From Isohypsibius dastychi (taxonomy: Eukaryota > Tardigrada > Eutardigrada > Parachela > Isohypsibiidae), in assembly GCA_034696485.1 (NCBI GenBank), contig JAQIWT010000968.1, positions 1-13,346 on the forward strand: a stretch of DNA of 13,346 nt, in the 5' to 3' direction. The position numbers and the translations under genes were made by a program. Of this stretch, positions 1 to 7,867 are shown one piece after another; position 1 is the stretch's first letter, and the number at the start of each line of letters is the position of its first letter. A model generated the notes under the pieces. It had not been told where the DNA came from, ran no database searches, and saw only the letters and a program-made list of their open reading frames with translations.

Positions 1-83
1 TTTCGCTGCCGAACAAATCGTTTGAGGAAACAGTCCGATGAGCACAATTTGAAGATGATATGGTCCAATAAACTAGGTCATAC

Positions 84-181
84 CTCTGGCAAAAATTTCA
101 GTGATCTGCCCTGAGTTCGTTGCATCAAAATATCAAAGCGGCAATAAAAGCCATAATCATTCTCATCCGCATCATCTTTCT
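84..181 (-). CDS. Possible internal exon of an unidentified minus-strand gene (partial)
   Basis: On the minus strand this stretch is open and reads as an acidic then mixed peptide, with DEAEKDDADEND followed by YGFYCRFDILMQRTQGRS and ending LKFLPE. It ends exactly at a donor-like GAG|GTATGA (GT at 83-82). An acceptor-like AG lies at 183-182, or alternatively at 186-185 giving a start at 184. A further acceptor-like CAG ends at position 6, so the next exon may begin at the left edge after an intron of about 78 bases. I recognise no family. If real, the gene would lie left of CCT6 on the same strand. The weak pyrimidine tract at the left acceptor and the short length keep confidence low; it may be chance. 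Confidence 0.27.
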
Positions 182-339
182 CTGCTTCATCAAGCACAAG
201 AAAAAAACCATATTTTAACCAGAATCACTTAAAGAATTTTTATCAACGAACAGCTTGGATCAATTACATCATTTCCGGTTGGATGGAGAAAAATCTTGTG
301 TGTTTGAAGTAGCGATAAGGAAATCATTAAAAAGCTGTC

Positions 340-345
340 TTTAAT
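340..345 (-). promoter_or_regulatory. Candidate CCT6 polyadenylation signal (ATTAAA)
   Basis: The minus strand reads ATTAAA about 140 bases after the CCT6 stop codon. ATTAAA is the common variant of the AATAAA signal, and I see no canonical AATAAA on this strand between 485 and the left edge. A hexamer of this kind is frequent in AT-rich DNA, so this is only a candidate. Confidence 0.3.
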
Positions 346-484
346 GGACAATAAACTGGCGATGCATAAACATCGCCTAAAAACGACACGTACGAACCCA
401 AGTCAAATAGAAAAACGAGCGCCGAGACAAAGAGAGACCGACCGGTTAGGTTCTTTTTTTCTGCAGTAGTCTATATTCCGCTGT

Positions 485-3400
485 TTAGGAACCGTCGTTT
501 TTCAGTGAGGACAGACCAGCTCGCATGATTTCGTCCACCAACAACAGATTGGTCGCCAAGAGCGCGCTGCAAAAAAAAACGAAGTTGACATTGGACCAAA
601 TCTGATCTCGCGAAGATATCCCAGGAACTGGCATCGACTAAACAAGAATAAAAGTACGGACCATAATCACAAATTAATCAAGTTGTGATTAATTTTATGA
701 ATAACATTCCAGAATTAATCAGAAAAAAAGAATTAATCCCAGAATAAATTTCCTTTACTCATTATAACTACTTCGAGCGATGGTATTCTTTAACCGGAAA
801 TGGTTCTTACCAGGTATTAATCGCTTGCTTCTTGACTCGGTAGTTATCCCAAATGCCAAGTTCATCCGGAAACATGACGTTTCCTACAAATTACCCATTT
901 CAAAACCCATCCATGCGAATAACCTTTTTCAGATCTCACCGGTATCGCAATCCACACCAACTGCTTTCTTCACACCGGTTCCCTTGGATTCATCCTGCAG
1001 TTTGACCATGACGTCTTGTTGATCATATCCGGAGTTCTGGGCTAGAGTCTTTGGGATGATGAGGAACGCTTCGGCAAATGCCTTTACGCCAAACTGCGCT
1101 TTTCCCTTAACTTTTCCATCAGCGACATAGCGCTGCAGTTCTTGACTGAGTGCGAACTCGTACGCGCCACCACCAGGGACAACAGATCCTACAACAAAGC
1201 AACACACATAACTTATCAAACTTACCGAATTCCACACAAATCCAAAAAACGTGAAACGAAAAAACCAAACAATTGAGGTAACTTGATGGATTAGAAACTC
1301 ACCAAAAAAACCCTGCATATTCCGAACAAGACATGCCAATACACTTTGGGGATCAACAATTGAGGTTCAATTTTACCAATTCGATTATACTGACGAAGTA
1401 AGGACACTAAAGTGTAGATCAACTGGAAATAAATTCAATAATTCACCATTTTTGACAATAAAAGCGCTTGATAAAAACGAATTCTAGAACACACAGTTCC
1501 TAGTGCTCCCAGAAATGCAGAAAAACAAAAAAATTAAATGTCCCCAGGTCACTTCAAAATAGAGCTCCATATCCTGAAAATTTCTCGATTTCGGCGGAAA
1601 AAAGCCAAGAATATTTCAGATAACAAGACATAGCAAAAAAACGCCGTCGCAAGCAGCATCCTAATCTCCGTTTCAAAAACAACTCCCAAAGTTTAGATCA
1701 ACAATTATTTCTTCTATATTTATTTTACTTTGATTCCGCACCTATAGAGTTGTGCATTTCTCAAAACACTTGGAATGTCTCTGTTAAACTTGCGAGAAAA
1801 CTAACCATCTTCAATAACGTTCAAAACGGCGCGTAGTCCATCTCGAACGGCATCCTTGACTTGGGTAATCGTGTGTTTATTCGGACCCCGAATCAATATC
1901 GTAACCGATTGTGGATTCTTGCAGTCTTCAATAAAGGTAAACTTGTCCTCGCCCTATTCAACAACAACACCATCATCATCATCCAATGTTTTCAACTGCT
2001 GATCCAAAACACAATCCTCACCAAAGTATACTCATAAACTGATCCGGCGAATCCGAGAACGTCAGGGGTCAGTTCGTCAAATGAGTTGAGCGCAACTCCT
2101 CCGCAAGCCAAAGTCAAACTGTAAAAAATTCAACCATTAGATTTTGAAAAGCGAAAAAAATCAATGCAATCGAAAGTGGAGGATAATCAAATGTAAATAA
2201 GTCTGGTGCACTCGAAAAATACGTCCAAGCTTTTGTGCAAACTCGCTCGATTTTCCAGAAATAATTCCAAAGGTCAGACAGAGACAACAACTTATACAAT
2301 ACGGGAATTTATGGAATTTATCGAATTATTCGAAACAACGATGTAACGCAGGACGAAATATTCGACCAATCATTTCTTTCGGAAACAGTTGGAAACCCAT
2401 CGCAAAAAACTTCCTCGTCCAGCCGATTGAGTACTTATAACTTTAGAAAACTCTCCAAATCGAGCTGCTGAAAGTTTCAGATAAAACATTTAGTTAAATG
2501 ATCTGAAAACGAAAATCTGTTGACGGATCTAAAAATTTAAAATATTTCGACTGTTTGTTCGCCAAAATACAATACAGCAACAAAACTCCAATCTTGCTAA
2601 TTCCTATACATTCCACATCCACAAATCCAACACACCAACACCCCGCGATATCTTCGAAGTTAGAGTCGTCCATGTCAACTACCGAGTTTCCAAGTTTCAG
2701 CTCAATTAATATTTCGTGACCATCTATCTCACTCATATTTCTGTCAACTCAAAAAAAGTCAAATTGAGATCTACAGTACACCCAAATTCGACAGGTGCAC
2801 AAAATGATGAGCAATCAATAGTTTATAAAATGCAGGACTAACAAGAGATGTAAGAGATTTGTAAGAGATTGTAAGAGATTGTAAGAGATTTCTCAAATTA
2901 CCGTTCCATATTTCGTCGCTTTGCGCGTCGCATGCCCATGATTCCTTCTTTGGCCAGCATGTCAAGTGACAGCGGGTCGATGCCTTTTTGGTTGATAACG
3001 ACAAATCCCTTATCCTCACCAGGTTTGCAGACTTGTTTCTTCAAGGCAATAATCTGTTCAACACGGGCGATGATAAATTGTCGTTCGGCCATGACCATCT
3101 TCTCCCGCTCTTCCGGTGTCTTGTAAAAGAAGCCCGAGTTCACCTCACTGAAACCAAACGGAACAAATGAAGAACAATAAAGTTCGAGAGAAATAACTGT
3201 GAAATAACCAAAAAGAAATCACAGATATTCCCTGTTATCGAAACTTCAAAAAATCGCTGGATTCTCGACAAGTTTTTCAATCAAAAATTTATAATTCAGA
3301 ACCTGTTTCTGAATTTTATTTTCTTACGTTTTCTCGTATTCAAGCGAGACGTTGCACGTGAGAATATACGCGTTGTTAACGCGTTTGGGCATATCGGGAT

Positions 3401-4600
3401 GGCGAGCTCCGTGGTCAAGAACAAGACCTCGAATCAACGTGGTTTCCATATCACTTCGATGGACCATCTCCTGAATCTCAACCATGTGCAGATCAATGGG
3501 CTCGTCTTTGCGACGGATCAGCAAAACCGCATCGGTCACAATGTCAGTCAACAAATCCGCCAACTTGTGATGAACTAGAAACAAACCATCAAAACTGAGA
3601 TCCGAATCAGAGTTGTATTCTACTTTTCTAGTGTGACAGACTCAAACCAAAGAAAATACCTTTGGTTCTCAAAGATGTTCGGGCAACTTCGAGAAGAACT
3701 TCCCGATTATTCTCAGTCTTCACTGCCATCTTATCCAGCAGCTCCAAGGCAATTTTCCTGGCGATTTCGAATCCTTCTGTCACAAGTCGTGGATGAAGTC
3801 CCTGGAAATTTCAGAGAAATAGTTCAGAAAACCGGAAACCACGTTTCTTTTCGAGGCAGATTACTTCACTGATGTAAACTTGAGATTGCTTCAGAAGTTC
3901 CCCGATCAAGAGAATCGTGGAGGTGGTTCCATCACCGGTCACATCATCCTGCGCAGTGGCAGCTCGGGCAATCAAGGAAGCGGTGGGATGCTTAATTTGC
4001 TGAAAAAGAACAATATTTTGGAAACAGGCTCAAGTTTCTCATTTTTCGAAGAGGGGTTTCTTTCAACATCATCGACTTCCTGCTTCTGTCAACTGGCAAC
4101 TCACCGACTCGTGCATCAGAATATTTCCATCTTTGGTGATCTTGATATCTCCAGCTCCGGAAACAAGCCTGTAAAAAAATCAAAATGTTCAGAGATGACA
4201 TCGCGTTCTCAGCTGGACTTTTTCATCCATAACACAATCTACTACCCTCTTTCAGTCTTCTTTCAAAAACAACTTTTTATTCCATTGAAAATTTAGCGAT
4301 CTTTCCAGATTCAGGGATGTATTAGGAAGAGAAGAACGAAGAGCTCGAAACGAAAACAAAACGAGGTCGCTGATAATCGAAATTCCACTCTTCATCCACG
4401 ACTACCCGATTCCATCCAATGAGTTCAAAAATCCGTTAAAAATTATCTGATACTTCAACTCACATTTTCAAGCTTCCTTTTGGTCCCAGATTGGATTTAA
4501 CGTAATCCTGAATTCCCATCGCAGCGCTGATATTTATCGCCAACGCTTCCGACGCTCTAGCGATCTCGGCCCTTGGATTAGCAGATAAAATAGCAGCCAT
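485..4600 (-). CDS. CCT6: T-complex protein 1 subunit zeta (CCT6), complete, 11 exons
   Basis: This is the zeta subunit of the cytosolic chaperonin TRiC/CCT, the hetero-oligomeric double ring that folds actin, tubulin and other proteins using ATP. Exons in transcript order are 4600-4464, 4168-4105, 3999-3865, 3801-3660, 3574-3328, 3147-2902, 2118-2022, 1953-1806, 1188-940, 883-811 and 566-485. All introns are GT-AG and all phases join, giving 539 aa, the usual family length. Visible hallmarks are [11 protein letters not shown] near residue 45, the nucleotide-site GDGTTS at 89-94, [60 protein letters not shown] and a C-terminal [16 protein letters not shown]. The ATG at 4600 is preceded in frame by TGA at 4618-4616 and begins [16 protein letters not shown], as expected for the family. 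The gene is divergent from KNL2. No domain is missing, so it looks functional. Two introns are long (617 and 783 bases). Confidence 0.97.
1189..1805 (-). other. CCT6 intron 8 (617 bases)
   Basis: The donor follows GAAGATG at 1806 and the acceptor precedes GATCTGTTGTCC at 1188. The flanking exons join as EDG then SVVPGGG, matching the family without a gap. I see no ORF, RNA gene or repeat inside it. Confidence 0.85.
2494..2736 (-). CDS. Unidentified 80-codon ORF inside CCT6 intron 6
   Basis: An ATG at 2736-2734 opens an 80-residue frame beginning [18 protein letters not shown] and continuing [14 protein letters not shown], then a Cys- and Val-rich middle and a basic, Phe-rich end. The first 32 residues look like ordinary soluble protein with balanced codon use, while the second half looks less like protein. 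The bases before the ATG read TTGACAG, which resembles a 3' splice site, so the ATG could sit at the start of an exon. I recognise no family. It could be a nested gene, an alternative first exon or chance. It lies on the CCT6 strand, wholly within the intron. Confidence 0.2.
   Translation of the reverse strand: MSEIDGHEILIELKLGNSVVDMDDSNFEDIAGCWCVGFVDVECIGISKIGVLLLYCILANKQSKYFKFLDPSTDFRFQII
2850..2890. repeat. Tandem repeat, 10-base unit, four copies
   Basis: On the plus strand the unit GTAAGAGATT occurs at 2850-2859, 2861-2870, 2871-2880 and 2881-2890, with one extra T after the first copy. A degenerate part copy (AAGAGAT) precedes it at 2843-2849. The array lies inside CCT6 intron 6, about ten bases from the 5' splice site at 2901. 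In the CCT6 transcript it reads as repeated AATCTCTTAC, a pyrimidine-rich motif. Confidence 0.9.
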
Positions 4601-5048
4601 TATTGCCGCAAAGATTCAAAGTCAAACAAGAATAACTCCCGGAAGAAAGTCTTGAACAAGGCACCAGAGTTCAGCAGTAAATCTTCTTCCACTTGAATTC
4701 CTTGGCGAACCGGTGTGTTCGCAGACGCGTCCTGGTCTGCCAAACTATGCCCCCTGAGATACGGTGGCCACCTGAATACTGGAAGCCAGCCAGACAGTCA
4801 CAGTCCCCTCGGACCAAATGCTTTGGGGTCTGACTTCACCAGTCTTAACCCTCCGACGTCAAGAAAAGAGGGAAACCGTTGTATTTTGAAATTCGAATTT
4901 CATTTGTCAAGCAAATTCTCCAAATCTCCATCATTTCCAACGTCTTGCTGTTTCACTTTTTTACCCCGACTGGCGCGGACAGACGTTAATTTATACGCAG
5001 AATTCGCATCAGTCTCCGATTTTCGGTCTGCCATTGTAAAAGCCAAAC
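4601..5048. promoter_or_regulatory. Divergent promoter region between CCT6 and KNL2
   Basis: The start codons of CCT6 (4600, minus) and KNL2 (5049, plus) point away from each other across 448 bases that must contain both 5' untranslated regions and both promoters. There is no TATA box at a convincing position. An ETS-like CCGGAAG lies at 4639-4645, 39 bases upstream of the CCT6 ATG, and CpG-containing stretches occur around 4705-4735 and 4965-4985. These fit a broad housekeeping promoter but are not proof. In-frame stops just before both ATGs (TGA at 4618-4616 minus, TAA at 5037-5039 plus) argue against upstream N-terminal coding. Confidence 0.6.
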
Positions 5049-7496
5049 ATGGGACGTCCAAATCCGAAAGCAAAACCAAAAGCTCGTCCAGCAACGCCAC
5101 CTCCTCGACCACAAGCCAGAGCCACACTTGTTAACTGGAGTTTCAAGTTCCACAATCCACGAAGTTCTGCTATCCAGTTGGTGGGAGCAGACGCGTCAAA
5201 GCTGACTGAGCCAGACAAAATCGACCGATTTACAACTTCCGTAATTTCTACTCGAATTTCTTCCAACTTTCTCTCCACAACGTCTGGTTCCATTTACGCA
5301 ATTTCCGGGCATCCAGACGTCGAAGCACTTAGAAGTTTGAATTTTCCATGGAGGATCTGCAAGGCGTTCGAGAGAGGCTTCCCAGAAAACTGGATGGAAC
5401 TCCTTGAGGTTTGTTTTCATGCTAAAATTTTCTGGTCTTTCTTAAACTGCGTTTTGATTCAGGGAGAATGGCATGAACGCACAAGAATCGAGCGGACGTC
5501 TGCAAGACTGTTGGAGAAAGCACCACTTCCGAAAACAGTCATGAAACTTCCGCTGATGGAACGGAATTCGCGGATCTTTAAACCTGCTCCCGAAGTCAAG
5601 GTTTCGAAACGCGTGAAGGCTCCAGTTATCATGAAGAAAGCGAATCCTAAGAAGATCAATCCTGTTAAAAAAGCTCCTCCAGCCGCAGTGAAGAAATGTG
5701 AACGCAAAGTAGCTGACCGGAAGTTGAAGCCATTTACCGGAAAAGCTCGAAATCGTATGTCTCGGATTTCAGTCTTTAGTTTTTTTTCTAACCCTAACCC
5801 GTTGTTTTTTTAGGAAAACTCAGCATTCTTCCACGTCGTAGCCAGCTGTCGCTGACTGGAATGAAGAGGAAAGCAATAGCTACTCAGCAACTTTTGGAAG
5901 AAAAAAACTTGGCCTTTCAAGGTATTCTGTGGCATCTCTTCGCATTATGATTAAACGCGGTATATTTTGAAACTGTGTAATAAAGCAATTCAATGCTTCT
6001 TTTCGAAAGAAAATTTGGATATCTGGTAGAAAGTTCCGAGGCATGGATTAGTTTTTACCGGCATTTTGTTTTCAGCTCTGCCAGATAAAGATGAGACGAT
6101 GCAGGATCACCAGAAGCCGGACAGGGAAGTGCATTTTAGGGAACGAATCGCAAGTTTGCGTTCAAGTGGAACATATGGTATGTTGAATTTGTTGTTCAAA
6201 TCGGATCGGAAATACACAGATTTGTATTTGCAGATGAGCAGCCTACCCCAGCAGAAACCGCAACTCCGCTGAAAACTATCTTAAAGAAACAAGGGGGTGA
6301 GTTTATAAAAGACCTGAATGTGAATCTCAAAACTTGGGTTGTTTTTGCATTCAGATACCATAGTGTTTGAGATTCCGCTAGAAATGTTTGTAGGCAATTT
6401 TTGTAGTTGTTGTTTTTTGGTTTGGCTACTGTCAACCACAAGCTCCCGTGATTTTATTTGTTTTTTTTCAGTTCCGGCTTTGGCAAATACCGACATGGTC
6501 CGTATCACGAGATCGGCAGAAAAGGCAACTTCAAAAACACTTCCGGCCAGAAATGATGAGCCTCTTTCTGATGCGCATGTTGAGCCTGTTAACCCCACTC
6601 CTGCTGAGCCTGATTCAAACATTTCCAAAATCGTCCCTGGCTCGGCAAGAAAACACAATGAACGCAAGACTTCCGGCATTCCATACAAACGTCATGTAGT
6701 TAAAGAGAAGCCGATGCCTACTCCTCGTAAACGTAAGAAATTGGTGGACTTGTGTCCTCGGTGTAATTGTCCAGAGTCGAAATTAATTTGTTTCACATAT
6801 TCGGCAAAAAATATCGGCTTGAGTTATTTTCCATTAGCGTGAAAACTTAAAACGTTTGAGTTTTTTCGCTCAAGAATATGTTTTACCGGTATTTCACGAA
6901 AGCTCGAATTCCGGGTTTTCAGGGGATGGATTAGAGTGACTCTTCATGAGGATTGTTAATTATAATCAATTTCTTTGACTTTATTCTTTACAGCGGCAAC
7001 TCCAAGAGTGATTACCAGCAGAACACCGGCAACTCAACCACAGGAAGTCGTTCCGAAGAAGCGTAATCCAGCTCACTACAAGAAGACCATCGAAGAAGGC
7101 GTTCGCTCCATGTCCATCCAATCATCAGCCACCAAAAAACCCGGCTTCGGTCTATTCCTCAGCAGCCCGACTCATGCTAATTCCGACGATGAATCCATAT
7201 CGGTTCCAGAATGGCCGGAACCGGACCCCAACTTCAGAGCGGCAGCCGTAACCGATTCAACTAGAGCGTTCCGTTTTTCGATCAATCCCCGAGCAGCGGC
7301 GCCGAAATGTGAGAAGTACGAGCCATCTAACGCGAATAAAGCGGCTGATGCGCTAAATTTCGGTGGGATGTTGCATTTGGAGAAAACGTCGAAGAAAGTC
7401 GGGAAGGAAGCCAAGATGGTCTGTCACAGTAAATGGGCCCCGGCTGGTATTCCTGAAATTCCGGAGGTGGAAGTCGGAAGTGGGACCGGTTGGTAA
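5049..7496 (+). CDS. KNL2: KNL2/M18BP1-like centromere licensing factor with SANTA domain
   Basis: Proteins of this family bind centromeric chromatin and promote loading of the histone variant CENP-A. Proposed exons are 5049-5408, 5463-5754, 5814-5921, 6076-6177, 6234-6296, 6472-6732 and 6994-7496, giving 562 aa. A further 48-base exon at 6355-6402 is possible. The SANTA domain fills exon 1, about residues 26-121: LVNWSFKFHN, TSVISTRISSNFL, TTSGSIYAISG and the family signature ending GFPENWMELL. After it come basic Lys/Pro-rich sequence (about 180-218), Thr/Pro/Glu-rich linkers and an acidic patch (SDDESISVPEWPEPDP). I see no Myb/SANT domain and no CENP-C-like motif in the rest. An in-frame TAA at 5037-5039 fixes the start. 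The SANTA exon is secure; the downstream exons rest on frame and splice signals only. The exon 6472 to 6994 junction is least certain, because GTAATT at 6752 is an alternative donor to GTAAGA at 6733. Confidence 0.82.
5409..5462 (+). other. KNL2 intron 1: 54 bases, stop-free and frame-preserving
   Basis: The donor is GAG|GTTTGT and the acceptor TTTTGATTCAG|GGA. Splicing joins MELLE directly to GEWHERTR, as expected at the end of a SANTA domain. The intron is 18 codons long without a stop, and its translation is hydrophobic and Cys/Phe-rich, unlike the basic flanks. It is therefore most likely an intron, although a retained form would keep the frame. Confidence 0.75.
6355..6402 (+). other. Possible optional KNL2 exon (48 bases, phase 1-1)
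   Basis: An acceptor TTTTTGCATTCAG precedes an open stretch reading DTIVFEIPLEMFVGNF, which can end at a donor-like T|GTAGTT at 6403. Both ends are phase 1, so the exon can be included or skipped without a frameshift. Skipping joins 6296 to 6472 as G|TT and also stays in frame. The stronger-looking donor at 6386 (GTTTGT) would shift the frame into an early stop (TGA) in the next exon. Transcript data would decide. Confidence 0.35.
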
Positions 7497-7867
7497 AAAA
7501 CTCCTGAAGGAGCTGTGAATTTTGTGCCATATTTTCTTGGATTTTTGTACGATTTTATTTGGGAACATTTTTCTGGATTGTGCATTTTGCCCGATTTCAG
7601 ATCTGAATTATTTTCCATATTTGAAGCATTCATTTTACACGTCGTTGATCCGTCCTTGAAGATGTCAGTTTTTTGAGTGGCTTTCTGTAAGGTTTTGTTT
7701 ATTTATCACGCCGATTGAAGAAGATGTGTTGTTGACAAGATATTTTGAAGTTGCAAGTGGAGAAAATATCTGCTGATCAAGTCTGCAAAAAAGATGCTTA
7801 AATAGTGGAAATACAAAATCGGATCATGGTCAAAACAATAACAACATTAACGAGTTATGGAAGTTCA
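7497..7867. other. Convergent 3' region between KNL2 and BCAS2
   Basis: The KNL2 stop (TAA, 7494-7496, plus) and the BCAS2 stop (TAG, 7870-7868, minus) face each other across 371 bases, which must hold both 3' untranslated regions. AATAAA is present on the minus strand at 7703-7698 and 7559-7554. I found no AATAAA or ATTAAA on the plus strand, only the weak variant AATACA near 7809. No coding region is supported here. Confidence 0.7.
7698..7703 (-). promoter_or_regulatory. Candidate BCAS2 polyadenylation signal (AATAAA)
   Basis: The minus strand reads GATAAATAAAC here, with a canonical AATAAA about 165 bases after the BCAS2 stop codon. A second AATAAA lies further on at 7559-7554. Use of the second would bring the BCAS2 transcript close to the end of the KNL2 coding region. 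Confidence 0.5.

Larger units (their letters stand above)
1..484. other. Region downstream of CCT6
   Basis: Apart from the tentative exon at about 84-181, nothing coding is convincing here. It must contain the CCT6 3' untranslated region, because the CCT6 stop codon is at 487-485 on the minus strand. The only polyadenylation-like hexamer close to that stop is ATTAAA at 345-340. A short inverted repeat (GCGATG at 359-364, CATCGC at 371-376) is present and is probably trivial. Confidence 0.4.
2119..2901 (-). other. CCT6 intron 6 (783 bases, longest in the window)
   Basis: The intron runs from the donor after GGAACG (2902) to the acceptor before TTTGACTTTGG (2118). The flanking exons join as RRNMER then LTLACGG, matching known CCT6 proteins exactly, so no coding exon is missing here. 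It holds a four-copy tandem repeat next to the donor (2850-2890) and an 80-codon ATG ORF on the same strand (2736-2494), both listed separately. Confidence 0.85.

Noticed and set aside
184-213. Short hydrophobic peptide frame on the minus strand (MVFFLCLMKQRK...)
   Set aside because: It stops after fewer than 30 residues and overlaps the tentative exon in another frame; it looks like chance.
359-376. Inverted repeat GCGATG/CATCGC downstream of CCT6
   Set aside because: A six-base stem is too short to claim a terminator or RNA element, and a polymerase II gene would not use a simple hairpin terminator.
929-1339. CCT6 exon 9 read as one 136-codon frame ending GEI-stop
   Set aside because: The ends run into introns. 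A donor at 939 and an acceptor at 1190-1189 restore the conserved neighbours SVVPGGG and [14 protein letters not shown].
4715-5134. 139-codon plus-strand open frame crossing the divergent promoter into KNL2 exon 1
   Set aside because: It opens with GTG rather than ATG, overlaps the SANTA exon in another frame, and has the low-complexity composition of a shadow frame.
5788-5800. Two CCCTAA-like telomeric repeats (CTAACCCTAACCC) in KNL2 intron 2
   Set aside because: Only two copies, and they lie 16 to 22 bases before the acceptor AG. Each contains CTAAC, a normal branch-point consensus, so a duplicated branch point explains them better than an interstitial telomere.
6733-6842. Cys-containing continuation of KNL2 (CPRCNC) as a zinc-binding segment
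   Set aside because: It lies after a good donor (C|GTAAGA at 6733) and runs to a stop within about 37 codons. Splicing at 6733 joins the last long exon in frame, so the cysteines are probably intronic.
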